Source: CAZCWX01 sp964502465 (GTDB taxonomy: Bacteria > Desulfobacterota > Binatia > Bin18). Taken from it: a stretch of DNA of 19,543 nucleotides. A program made the position numbers and the translations under genes. The stretch's first letter is position 1. The number at the start of each line of letters is the position of its first letter. Shown piece after piece: positions 7,661 through 15,197 of the stretch. The notes below the pieces were generated by a model, which saw only the letters and a program-made list of their open reading frames with translations, ran no database searches and had not been told where the DNA came from. The stretch is taken from contig CAZCWX010000242.1 in assembly GCA_964502465.1 (NCBI GenBank), positions 1 to 19,543 of the forward strand. Direction: 5' to 3'.

Positions 7661-8806
7661 TTAGCTGACACGGATCATTTTACCATTATTTTGAACGCGG
7701 AACGTATACTCGCGCCAGCGTACCGTTTTCCCACCCAAACTGAGACACCACACCAGAAAAGAGACCATATCGGCCACAGGAACGAACAAGAGTGAGCTAA
7801 GGGGAAGAGAGGTGCGGAGGAATATCCAGCTCACGACTGCAGCAGAAAAAAATCGTATGCCAAGGGCAGAAAAGGAGAGCACTCGTATAAATGGGGAGGA
7901 CCAAAAGAGACACAGCCCGAGGAGCGCCCACACCGTGCCATGCGTTGCACAGGTACCAACATACCCCCCAGGACGGCAGTTGCGCTGCGTGCGAGCCCAA
8001 CGCAGTTGGTGGTGCAAAAGTCCTGCTAGCGTTGCGACCTCTGGTTGTATCTCAACAACGTAAGGGACGATCTGTATGCGGTACCCAACCTGAGCTACGA
8101 GATGCCCGAGGTAATAGTCATCCGCTAAATAATCCGCAAGTGTAGCAAAGCCGCCGATCGCATCAAGGCACTGGCGCTTGACTGCAATCGTGGCACCAAA
8201 AGCATAGTTTGTGGGTTCGAGCTGACTGGCGACCAAGACCGAGGGAGTAAATGCGGTGTTGATAATCAACGACTCAAGGAGCGCAGGAAAAGGGCGTGCG
8301 GTACTGGCACGATACGGACAGGTGACAAGACCCACACCCGGCGCAGCGAGGGGGCGAAGAACCGCACGGAGATATCCTGGCTCAACACAAACATCGCTAT
8401 CGGTAATCACAAACAGCTCGTGCTTCGCGACGTGGGAAAGATGATACAGGGTACTCACTTTATAATTGTTGCCAATCACCTCGGGATTGATGATGAGCGC
8501 GATATCGCAAGTGGGGAAGTCGCGCTGGAGACGCTGCACGACCGCGATGGCTGGATCCTGCGGGTCTTGTACGCCGCAGAGTAATTGAAAGGTGGGGTAA
8601 TCGAGCTGGCAGAAACTGGCGAGGTTCGTATAGAGATCGCGAGGCGCACCCTTCAGCGGTTTAAAAATTGATACTGGTGGCAAGGAGTCGAAGTGAGGAA
8701 CCGCAGTCTGGCGAAAAAGTCGCCAGGCTGCGTACACGGTGAACAGATAATACAAGGTGGCGGCAAGGAGAAGCCCAGTCTGGAGTACGAGAAGGGAGAA
8801 GCCCAT
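7661..8806 (-). CDS. hpnI: Hopanoid biosynthesis glycosyltransferase HpnI
   Basis: A 381-residue GT2/GT21-type (ceramide-glucosyltransferase-like) membrane enzyme. An N-terminal membrane anchor (about 5-27) is followed by the catalytic domain: PPVSIFKPLKG (43-53), the metal-binding DSD (136-138), FGATIAVKR, the catalytic-acid region YLADDYYLG (226-234) and HQLRWART (266-273), equivalent to the (Q/R)XXRW motif. The C-terminus has several hydrophobic helices. HpnI is known to attach N-acetylglucosamine to bacteriohopanetetrol. ATG 8806 gives the usual family length. The frame is open to a GTG at 8983, but that would overlap hpnJ by 91 nt and add unrelated sequence. The Shine-Dalgarno is weak, with a GGAGG more than 20 nt upstream. 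It lies 86 nt after hpnJ on the same strand, so probably in one transcript. Confidence 0.9.
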   Translation of the reverse strand: MGFSLLVLQTGLLLAATLYYLFTVYAAWRLFRQTAVPHFDSLPPVSIFKPLKGAPRDLYTNLASFCQLDYPTFQLLCGVQDPQDPAIAVVQRLQRDFPTCDIALIINPEVIGNNYKVSTLYHLSHVAKHELFVITDSDVCVEPGYLRAVLRPLAAPGVGLVTCPYRASTARPFPALLESLIINTAFTPSVLVASQLEPTNYAFGATIAVKRQCLDAIGGFATLADYLADDYYLGHLVAQVGYRIQIVPYVVEIQPEVATLAGLLHHQLRWARTQRNCRPGGYVGTCATHGTVWALLGLCLFWSSPFIRVLSFSALGIRFFSAAVVSWIFLRTSLPLSSLLFVPVADMVSFLVWCLSLGGKTVRWREYTFRVQNNGKMIRVS

Positions 8807-8892
8807 GTGAGTCGTTAGAAAATATTCCCCCTCCGCTTCGCTTGCCGGCTCTTCTGGTCCACTCTGGCAAAGGGAAGGAGGATCGTCAGATG

Positions 8893-10347
8893 TTACGCTA
8901 CTGGAGAAGAGGTAACTGGTGTCTTCTCGACGATCTGGCGGCGCGTGCGCATCGTACGGAAAAAGTCTTTCCCCTCTTGCCACATACGCTTGCGCTCGTC
9001 AGGGTACCGCGCCATCTTCTTGAGGGCTTTGAAGACGTAACGTGGACGCAGATAGTACGATTTGTAGAACTTTTCGACCGCAGTGAAAATTTCCTCGCCC
9101 GCGAGATTGGGGTAGTTAATGACACACTTTTGGTATCCTGTCTCATCGACGAGGTCATCGAGCTTGATATAACCGTGCTCCACCGCATAATCGTAGAACG
9201 CAGTTCCCGGATAGGGGGAAGCGAGAGAGACCTGAATCGTTTCTGGATTCATTTCTCTCGCAAAGCGCATCGTTTCCTGGATCGTCTCGCGCGTTTCACC
9301 AGGCAAGCCAAGAATAAATGTCCCATGGATCAAGATCCCAAGTTTATGACAGTCTTTGGTAAAACGACGTGCGGTCTCTAACGCGACGCCCTTTTTGATA
9401 TTTTTCAGAATCTCAGCATTTCCGGACTCATAGCCGATGACAAACAGCCGTAAACCGCCTTCTTTCATGGCCTTGAGGGTTTCATAATCCACGTTGGCGC
9501 GTGAGTTGGTAGACCAGCACAAACCTAAGGGTTTCAGTTTCTGGGCAATCTCGCGAGCCCGTTTGGGATCAGCGGTGAATGTGTCATCATCGAAGAACAC
9601 CTCTTTCATGCCAGGAAAGAGGTGTGTCATTTCCTTGACTTCTTCGATCACATTGTCAGCCGACCGGGTCCGATAGGAATGGCCGGTTGTCACTTGCGGC
9701 CACAGGCAAAAAGTACAGCGGGCTGGGCACCCTCGTCCGGTGTACAGCGAAACATACGGATACTGGCAGTATGGGCTATTGTATTTGCGGAAATCGAGAT
9801 CACGCTGGTACACCTGCGTCACAAACGGCAGCCTATCCAACTCCTCATGCGTGAGTGGGGTCCGATCCAGGTTGTGATAGATCTTTCCGTCTTTTCGATA
9901 GCTGATACCGAGAATGTTACTCCAATCCCACCCCTCGGCTACTTCTTTCATCGAATAGTCAAATTCTTTGCGCGCAGCGATGTCAATGACCTGAGAAGCT
10001 GTGAGGGTCTGTTCCGGTGCTGCAGTGGAGTGGCCGCCGACAAAAGCGATAATGCAGTGCGGATTCTCCGCTTTGACCATCTCCGCTGTGCGCACGTCCA
10101 TCTTGAAGGACGGCGTACTGGTGTGCAGAACGACGAAATCGTATTCCTTCGCGATCGCAACGGTTTGGACTTGGTTGAGCCCCTCGGGTGGCGCATCGAG
10201 CACGCGGCTCCCCTGGATCATCCCGGCGGGATAACAGAGCCACGTTGGATACCAAAACGACCACACCTCGCGCGTCGCCTGATAACGAGAACCTGCTCCG
10301 CCATCAAAATTCTCGTACGCTGGGGGGTTCAAGAACAACGTCCGCAT
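8893..10347 (-). CDS. hpnJ: Hopanoid biosynthesis radical SAM protein HpnJ
   Basis: A 484-residue B12-binding-type radical SAM enzyme. The N-terminus (TLFLNPPAYENFDGGAGSRY) and SFWYPTWL are strongly HpnJ-like. The middle of the N-terminal half has a cobalamin-binding-like fold (VVLHTSTPSF, GGHS). The [4Fe-4S] motif CxxxCxxC is C207, C211, C214 in GRGCPARCTFCLWP. The radical SAM barrel continues to about residue 400, with FFDDDTF, GYESGN and HGTFILGLPGET. HpnJ is known to contract the glucosamine of BHT-glucosamine into the cyclitol ether headgroup. ATG 10347 has an AAGGAG about 6 nt upstream. It is transcribed leftward from the divergent 10348-10514 gap, followed by hpnI. Confidence 0.93.
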   Translation of the reverse strand: MRTLFLNPPAYENFDGGAGSRYQATREVWSFWYPTWLCYPAGMIQGSRVLDAPPEGLNQVQTVAIAKEYDFVVLHTSTPSFKMDVRTAEMVKAENPHCIIAFVGGHSTAAPEQTLTASQVIDIAARKEFDYSMKEVAEGWDWSNILGISYRKDGKIYHNLDRTPLTHEELDRLPFVTQVYQRDLDFRKYNSPYCQYPYVSLYTGRGCPARCTFCLWPQVTTGHSYRTRSADNVIEEVKEMTHLFPGMKEVFFDDDTFTADPKRAREIAQKLKPLGLCWSTNSRANVDYETLKAMKEGGLRLFVIGYESGNAEILKNIKKGVALETARRFTKDCHKLGILIHGTFILGLPGETRETIQETMRFAREMNPETIQVSLASPYPGTAFYDYAVEHGYIKLDDLVDETGYQKCVINYPNLAGEEIFTAVEKFYKSYYLRPRYVFKALKKMARYPDERKRMWQEGKDFFRTMRTRRQIVEKTPVTSSPVA

Positions 10348-10369
10348 TCCCTTCTCCTTCCTTCTCTCC

Positions 10370-10385
10370 CTGAAGTGCGCTTCAG
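10370..10385. promoter_or_regulatory. Inverted repeat in the hpnJ leader
   Basis: CTGAAG-TGCG-CTTCAG, with perfect 6-bp arms. It lies 23-38 nt upstream of the hpnJ start codon and downstream of the TATAAT at 10428-10433, so inside the predicted leader RNA. It could be an operator or a small hairpin. Confidence 0.35.
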
Positions 10386-10427
10386 CAACAAGCTTTCCTC
10401 ACAAACAGCATTCTCTACAAGGCCCTT

Positions 10428-10433
10428 ATTATA
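10428..10433 (-). promoter_or_regulatory. -10 element of the leftward hpnJ promoter
   Basis: Read on the minus strand this is a perfect TATAAT, about 80 nt upstream of the hpnJ ATG. The predicted start is near 10421. No good -35 lies 16-18 nt upstream (CTTTCC at best), so an activator or weak basal activity is likely. Confidence 0.45.
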
Positions 10434-10474
10434 CATGTGGGGGCAGGGAAGGAAAGCGAGTCAGCGATTTTCCC

Positions 10475-10503
10475 TTGAACAGGAACAAGGGGTTCGCTAT
10501 AGT
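10475..10503 (+). promoter_or_regulatory. Sigma-70-type promoter of the CDP-alcohol phosphotransferase gene, near-leaderless
   Basis: TTGAAC at 10475-10480 and TATAGT at 10498-10503 are separated by exactly 17 nt. Transcription would begin near 10510, only about 5 nt before the ATG at 10515. No Shine-Dalgarno precedes that ATG, which agrees with a leaderless or near-leaderless message. Confidence 0.6.
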
Positions 10504-10514
10504 GCCGACTCTTC

Positions 10515-11756
10515 ATGATAGCGACAGCGGTTATTGTGGCGCATGGTGAGTCGAAGGTCTCTCCGCTCACCCCGCTGGGTGGCCTTTCGCTCCTTCAGCG
10601 GGCAGTCCTTACTGCTCAGAAGGCTGGCGTGACTACTTGCTACATGATCGTCGCCCAAGGCGAAGAAGCTCTCTGTGCAGAACTCAGCAAAGACAAGAGA
10701 GTGACCGCCCAGGTCGTTTGGATGCCGGCTGGCTCTGGTATAGAGGTCAGAGAAGAAACGAATGGAGAGCATTTTTGTGTCGTCTTTGCTACGGATACAA
10801 TTTTTCGCCCCTCTTTCTTCCTCGCGCTAGTGGACCATGCGACTCCGGGCAGCAGGGTTGTCATTACGGATACAAACGGTGTCCCTGCGGCTGCGTTGAT
10901 CCCGGTTGTCCAGCAGTCCACGGCAATTGCACACTTCGCTCAGGGCAAGTCGTTCTCTGACCTTGCTACGCTGCTCAATGAGACTCGCAGAGAAACGATC
11001 ACGCAGCCTGGTGGGTTTTTCTATCGTGTACCTACACGTTCTGCCGTTGCCGAGGCTGAACGCGCGCTACTACGCTCCCTGGAAAATCCGCGTGATGGAT
11101 TCGTTGATACCCATTTTAACCGTAAACTCTCTCGACTCCTCTCGCGGTGGTTACTGCGGACGCCGCTCAGCCCAAATCAGGTGACCCTTCTGGCCTGCTT
11201 GTTTGGTCTCCTGGGCGCGCTGTGCTTTTTCCCTGGCGGGTACTGGGGGCCGCTGTGTGGGGCGCTCCTTTTACAGTTCTCCGCCATCCTCGACTGCTGT
11301 GATGGAGAGATCGCTCGAGTCAAATTTATGGAATCTCCTTTAGGAGGCTGGCTCGACATCATATGCGATACGATCGTGCATCTGGCCATCTTCTTGGGAA
11401 TAGGAGTGGCCGTGTGGCGTGATGAAGCTTCTCATCATGCGCTTATGCTTGCTGGAATGCTGGCCTTGGGTGGGGTTCTTGCTTTTCCGTTAGTGACCCT
11501 GGCGGAGAAGACCGAAGAAATGGGAGAACAGCGGAACGGATGGGAAGATGAGCGGATCAAAAAGCTCTTGGCAGCTCTCGCGACCCGAGATTTTTCGGTG
11601 CTGATTGTCACCAGCGCGGTGCTCGGAAAGCTGGGTTGGTTCCTGTGGGGGGCGGCAATCGGTGCGCATATCTTTTGGCTTGTTTTAGCCTGGCTGCTGT
11701 TCCGTGCTGGGCGGTTTACCCGGTTTCGCAGTGCCTGGGAAAAGAAAGAGACATGA
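10515..11756 (+). CDS. Nucleotidyltransferase-like domain fused to CDP-alcohol phosphatidyltransferase
   Basis: A 413-residue two-domain protein. Residues 1-185 follow the NTP-transferase fold pattern (AVIVAHG, PLTPLGGLSLLQRA, FATDT at 91-95), but the GxGxR nucleotide loop and the PK motif are missing. This half is therefore probably inactive or altered. Residues 195-410 form a membrane CDP-alcohol phosphotransferase with an intact catalytic motif from D260 to D285: D-x2-DG-x2-AR-x8-G-x3-D-x3-D, all residues present. The fold order matches the archaeal/bacterial inositol-phosphate cytidylyltransferase/CDP-inositol phosphotransferase fusions that make phosphodiester-linked polyols. The acceptor here is unknown. 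ATG 10515 is supported by a promoter a few bases upstream and by alignment with the first beta strand. Its stop overlaps the next start as ATGA, so translation is coupled. The intact stand-alone enzyme at 3720 could supply the CDP-alcohol. Confidence 0.9.
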   Translation: MIATAVIVAHGESKVSPLTPLGGLSLLQRAVLTAQKAGVTTCYMIVAQGEEALCAELSKDKRVTAQVVWMPAGSGIEVREETNGEHFCVVFATDTIFRPSFFLALVDHATPGSRVVITDTNGVPAAALIPVVQQSTAIAHFAQGKSFSDLATLLNETRRETITQPGGFFYRVPTRSAVAEAERALLRSLENPRDGFVDTHFNRKLSRLLSRWLLRTPLSPNQVTLLACLFGLLGALCFFPGGYWGPLCGALLLQFSAILDCCDGEIARVKFMESPLGGWLDIICDTIVHLAIFLGIGVAVWRDEASHHALMLAGMLALGGVLAFPLVTLAEKTEEMGEQRNGWEDERIKKLLAALATRDFSVLIVTSAVLGKLGWFLWGAAIGAHIFWLVLAWLLFRAGRFTRFRSAWEKKET

Positions 11757-12532
11757 CGAGAAGTGGTATCGTCGTGCCCTCTCCCGCGGTTCTCCGGTTC
11801 GTTATCGCTACGAGTTTCGTTGTGGTCATGCTCGTGCAATTACCCAGACTGACCTTTGGCCAGGAGAACCTGCTTGCGGAACAGTTCTATCATCTGACTG
11901 AGCCAGATAAGGAAGAGGTGCGTACAGACAGACAGCACCCTCAGCGTGCGCCGATATTATCCCCGGACGAGGACCGGGCATACTCGGAACTGAATCATCG
12001 TGTTGCTGGCATCTTTGTGCTTTTTGCCGGAGGACTGGCGCTTCTCTCTACCATCGACAATCGTCGCTATGCCTGGGCACGCTACGGGTGGCCTGGGCTC
12101 TTCTGCCTGCTGGGAGTGTTTCTGTTTGTCCGCCATGACCCAGAATCGTGGCCGTGGGGACCGCTGCCGCTCTGGGAAAGTCTGCGTGATCCTCAGGTTT
12201 TGCAGCATGTGCTGTTTACCGGTATTGTCCTGGCTATTGGCGTGATCGAGTGGTTACGCTGTGGAAAAAAGCTCTCCCAACCGCTATGGGGTTTGCTCTT
12301 TCCCACTCTGGCAATCTCTGGAGCCGTGATGTTGCTCCTGCACAAGCATGGCAGTGGACCCGAAGCAGAGAAGGTGTATCGCCACTACGTTCTCATGGCG
12401 GTTGCTGGTATTGTCGCGATGATCGCTAAGGTGTTGGATGACTCACGGTTACTCAGGACGCGACTGGCTGCGTATGTCTGGCCCTCTCTGGTAATATTGA
12501 TTGGCATCCTGCTGTTGTTCTATCCCAAGTGA
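11753..12532 (+). CDS. Multi-pass membrane protein resembling the C-terminal part of CopD-type proteins
   Basis: About 259 residues. A signal-anchor or cleavable signal (about 12-36, ending LTFGQ) is followed by a hydrophilic, probably periplasmic stretch (37-80). About six membrane helices follow (around 82-101, 112-127, 147-166, 176-196, 210-227, 240-257). The region FLFVRHDPESWPWGP...LWESLRDPQVLQH and the later LLLHKHG and YRHY histidines resemble the uncharacterised C-terminal module of some copper-resistance CopD/YcnJ-like proteins; this is from memory of the family and is moderately uncertain. ATG 11753 overlaps the previous stop (ATGA), so it is translationally coupled to the phosphotransferase; the longer open frame from 11636 would lie inside that gene. 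Its last 84 nt overlap the convergent HpnL-like gene. Function unknown; an envelope role is likely. Confidence 0.8.
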   Translation: MTRSGIVVPSPAVLRFVIATSFVVVMLVQLPRLTFGQENLLAEQFYHLTEPDKEEVRTDRQHPQRAPILSPDEDRAYSELNHRVAGIFVLFAGGLALLSTIDNRRYAWARYGWPGLFCLLGVFLFVRHDPESWPWGPLPLWESLRDPQVLQHVLFTGIVLAIGVIEWLRCGKKLSQPLWGLLFPTLAISGAVMLLLHKHGSGPEAEKVYRHYVLMAVAGIVAMIAKVLDDSRLLRTRLAAYVWPSLVILIGILLLFYPK

Positions 12533-13540
12533 ATCTTTCCGTGGCAGTAACGCGCCGCTAAACCGTGCAATCACAGCGAGACCAACGAGGTTATACACGG
12601 CCTCGCGTACCCGCACGAGTGCCATGAGGGTCAGGCCGGCCCCTTCGTCCAGTCCCAGCAGGCGACAAAGAAACACGCCCCCAGCTTCCCGGACGCCGAG
12701 CGCCCCAGGCACGATTAAGGCCGCAGCGCCAAACGGTTGCACCATAGCTTCGATAATCAAGGCATCGGCCGGAGCAATCGGTACTCCCATAAGGAAGAGA
12801 AAAAACCAGATCTCTACTGCACCGAGCAGCCAGCCCAGGAAATGATAAAACGTGGACGCGAGAAATCCCCTGGTATTACCATCGTAAAAGCTGAGGAGAT
12901 GCGCATCAATCCGCCGTGCTCCTTCTTCCCAGTGGTCTAGGGTCTGCCAGCGTGGCAGGAGCCATTTGAACAGGCCAATCGCTTTTTCCATCAGCCCCTG
13001 GCGTTGCCAGCGAATCAGCAACGAGACAAACCCATAGGCCAGGACGAACAACGGAACAAGAATCCACCAGTCACGACGGATCCAACCTAAGCGGTAGAGG
13101 AAAAACGGCAGGCCCAGCAGGATAAACACTATTTGTGAGACTGTCAGGGCGGTCTTGGCAACGACGACCGATGCTAATCCAGCGTCCGCAGCGATACCAT
13201 GCGTGCGCAACAGGTACACCTTCACTGGTTCACCACCGAGATTTGCGGTCGGGGTCAGGTTGTTAATCGCCTCACCGGCAAGCCGGGCAAGGGAGAGGCG
13301 CCACACTGGCACCCGTAAGGTTTGGGCTGGTACTGGGATGGCACAAGCCCAGCCTTTTGCGTCACACCAGGCTACCCCAAAGTAAGGAAGGAGGAGCAGC
13401 GGTGCAAACCAGCCGATCTGGTACAGGTAATGAGTAACCTCAGTAATGCCTACATTCCACACGAGGAATCCCAGGAGAGTGAAACCTCCGAGAGCCCCGA
13501 CAACGTGCACTCCCAGGCGTTTTTTGGAGGTCGCGATCAT
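12449..13540 (-). CDS. hpnL: HpnL-like lysylphosphatidylglycerol synthase TM-family (flippase-like) protein
   Basis: A 363-residue integral membrane protein of the UPF0104/LPG_synthase_TM family, with about eight hydrophobic segments. The family motif is seen as LAGEAINNLTPTANLGGEPVKVYLL near residues 87-111. Members include HpnL of hopanoid loci and the flippase part of MprF, so lipid translocation is suspected but unproven. Assignment to HpnL rests mainly on the HpnI/HpnJ neighbours. ATG 13540 has only a weak Shine-Dalgarno. The hydrophilic, Gln/Ser-rich last 30 residues are encoded antisense to the end of the convergent membrane protein gene (84-nt overlap). They may be a late read-through tail, because family members usually end soon after the last helix. 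Confidence 0.82.
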   Translation of the reverse strand: MIATSKKRLGVHVVGALGGFTLLGFLVWNVGITEVTHYLYQIGWFAPLLLLPYFGVAWCDAKGWACAIPVPAQTLRVPVWRLSLARLAGEAINNLTPTANLGGEPVKVYLLRTHGIAADAGLASVVVAKTALTVSQIVFILLGLPFFLYRLGWIRRDWWILVPLFVLAYGFVSLLIRWQRQGLMEKAIGLFKWLLPRWQTLDHWEEGARRIDAHLLSFYDGNTRGFLASTFYHFLGWLLGAVEIWFFLFLMGVPIAPADALIIEAMVQPFGAAALIVPGALGVREAGGVFLCRLLGLDEGAGLTLMALVRVREAVYNLVGLAVIARFSGALLPRKDSLGIEQQQDANQYYQRGPDIRSQSRPE

Positions 13541-13700
13541 GGCGAGACGCTCAGCTCTGACTCGGTTGCTTTCAGCAAAAGCTGAACAGGAGAAAGCCGA
13601 GTATAGCCGCGTTCATGTGGGGGTGAGACCGATACATAACCAGGGTTTTTCTTGTGTCTATTGATGGCTGATGGAGCGCTGCATGCTGAGGGTTGTCGGC

Positions 13701-14579
13701 TTATGAGGTCAGGAGGCTGCGCAGCGTTGCCAGGTTTTCACGGTCTTCATGGCAGTCTTTGCTCTTGGGAGTTTCGAGACACATGGGCAGGCCCCAGAAG
13801 CGGATATCATTGAGCAGCAGGCGAAATGCTTCCAGACCAATACAGCCTTTCCCGATATGTTCGTGACGATCGACTCGGCACCCCAGGTCCTTTTTGGCAT
13901 CGTTGAGGTGGAAAGCGACTAAAAGATCCAGACCAATTTCATCGTCAAATTCAGTAAAAGTTCGCGCATATCCTTCTGCCGTACGAAAATCGTAGCCGGC
14001 AGCGAAGGCGTGTTCGGTGTCAAAACACACGCGCAATCGTTCTGGTGCAACTGTCGCATCGAGCATCTGCCGCACATGCTGGAAGCGATAGCCGAGGTTC
14101 GAGCCTTGGCCAGCAGTGACCTCAAGCGCTAACTGGGTGGTATACCCTGGGCAGGCTGTGTGCATTTCATTGAGGGATTTTGCGATGGTCTGGATCCCTG
14201 CGGCCTCTCCGGCTCCCATGTGAGCGCCGGGGTGAGCAATGAGATAGGTCACTCCCAACGCCTCACAGCGTTCCATTTCATCAATCAAGCCATTGACCGA
14301 CTTTCTGCGAAGCGTATCATCGGGTGCGGCGAAGTTATAGAGGTACGAATCATGCGCCACCACGGTGGTAAAGCCAGTGGTACGCATGGCTGCGTGAAAG
14401 TTGGCAACTTCCTCTGCGCCCAGAGGCTTACTGACCCATTGCCGCGAGGACTTGGTGAAGAGTTGCACGGTATCACAGCCAATCTCCTTACCCTGGAGCA
14501 ACGCTTTATCCACACCTCCAGCGATCGACATATGTGCACCCAGAAGGGGCCCCTTTCGCGGAGAAGCTTTTTTCGTCAT
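13701..14579 (-). CDS. nfo: Deoxyribonuclease IV (endonuclease IV), AP-site repair
   Basis: A 292-residue TIM-barrel enzyme that cuts the backbone 5' of abasic sites in base-excision repair. All nine ligands of the trinuclear zinc site can be placed: H76 (VVAHDSYLYN), H116 (IAHPGAH), E153 (ALEVTAGQG), D187 and H190 (CFDTEHAFAAGYD), H224 (FHLND), D237 and H239 (VDRHEHIGKG), E269 (CLETP). Length is typical of the family. A small change is CFDTEH where most members have C-x-DTCH. ATG 14579 has AAAGGA about 6 nt upstream. It lies on the same strand as the HpnL-like gene, 160 nt upstream of it, and is divergent from the 63-aa gene at 14711. It has no visible link to the lipid genes. Confidence 0.95.
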   Translation of the reverse strand: MTKKASPRKGPLLGAHMSIAGGVDKALLQGKEIGCDTVQLFTKSSRQWVSKPLGAEEVANFHAAMRTTGFTTVVAHDSYLYNFAAPDDTLRRKSVNGLIDEMERCEALGVTYLIAHPGAHMGAGEAAGIQTIAKSLNEMHTACPGYTTQLALEVTAGQGSNLGYRFQHVRQMLDATVAPERLRVCFDTEHAFAAGYDFRTAEGYARTFTEFDDEIGLDLLVAFHLNDAKKDLGCRVDRHEHIGKGCIGLEAFRLLLNDIRFWGLPMCLETPKSKDCHEDRENLATLRSLLTS

Positions 14580-14710
14580 GCGTTTCCTTTATGTGAGGGG
14601 GAGGGGGTGGTCAAGGCTGCCACTTCTCGGAAAACTCAGACCTGCTCGACAAGGCAAAACGGGGAACGTAGAACCTGAGCCGCAGTGGGATAGTGTGAGG
14701 AGAAAGGAGA

Positions 14711-14902
14711 ATGCGCATGGCGCTACTGAAAATCGGCAAGAAGGTCGTCAACGAGGACAAAATCGTGACAGCAGAACTCCAGGAGGATGGACGATTGACG
14801 CTCATACTCGAAGAAAATAATTCCCTCTCATTTTCTGGTGAGGCAGCTATTACCATGCGCCGTTACCTCGAAAGCCAATGGATAGACCTCGATAAAGAAT
14901 AG
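14711..14902 (+). CDS. Small hypothetical protein (63 aa)
   Basis: Not recognised. A 63-residue hydrophilic protein, MRMALLKIGKKVVNEDKI at the N-terminus, with alternating polar/hydrophobic stretches suggesting a small beta-rich fold followed by one short helix (AAITMRRYLESQW). There is no membrane segment or cysteine. The start has a good Shine-Dalgarno context (AGGAGAAAGGAG). Either ATG 14711 or ATG 14717 may be used, and spacing favours 14717 for the second AGGAG. It stands alone between divergent nfo and a convergent minus-strand group. Confidence 0.65.
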   Translation: MRMALLKIGKKVVNEDKIVTAELQEDGRLTLILEENNSLSFSGEAAITMRRYLESQWIDLDKE

Positions 14903-14927
14903 GGAGGAGGTTCACACAGCGACCCTT

Positions 14928-15113
14928 TCAGCCCTGATCCAAGAGCAGATTGAAGACTTCTAACTGCTCTTCGGGTGTACGGGGCGGACTGTGTTGCTGT
15001 GGCTCTTCGGTCAGCATCTCTTTCTCCACGAGAGGTGAGACTTCCGGAACGCGTGGTACCGGGGAACAGTGGGCGAGGAGGCAGAGCATTGCAGGGAGGA
15101 AAAAGATACGCAT
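14928..15113 (-). CDS. Possible small lipoprotein (61 aa)
   Basis: Not recognised. From ATG 15113 the product starts MRIFFLPAMLCLLAHCSP: a positively charged residue, a hydrophobic stretch and a Cys at position 16, like a bacterial lipoprotein signal. The lipobox is imperfect because His precedes the Cys where Gly/Ala/Ser is normal. The mature part is short, Pro/Glu-rich and ends NLLLDQG. The frame is open to ATG 15185, but the added residues do not look like a signal. A GGAAAGG lies rather far (about 15 nt) upstream. It follows the coiled-coil gene on the same strand and may be its partner. Confidence 0.42.
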   Translation of the reverse strand: MRIFFLPAMLCLLAHCSPVPRVPEVSPLVEKEMLTEEPQQHSPPRTPEEQLEVFNLLLDQG

Positions 15114-15197
15114 GGATGAGGCATGTTGCCTTTCCTGTTGCTGTCCGCAAGAGCCGTTTGACAACATCAGGAATACTGGGGACATACAAAGCGTTAT

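Noticed and set aside
8807..8983. N-terminal extension of HpnI to a GTG at 8983
   Set aside because: It would overlap hpnJ by 91 nt and add residues with no membrane or family character. ATG 8806 begins directly at the membrane anchor and gives normal HpnI length.
9622..10518. 298-codon plus-strand open frame opposite hpnJ
   Set aside because: hpnJ on the other strand has clear motifs and a Shine-Dalgarno. This frame has no recognisable domain and mirrors its codon pattern.
14863..15189. Alternative 108-codon minus-strand frame starting MYVPSIPDVV
   Set aside because: It overlaps the lipoprotein-like frame, lacks a signal or domain, and runs into the end of the 63-aa gene.
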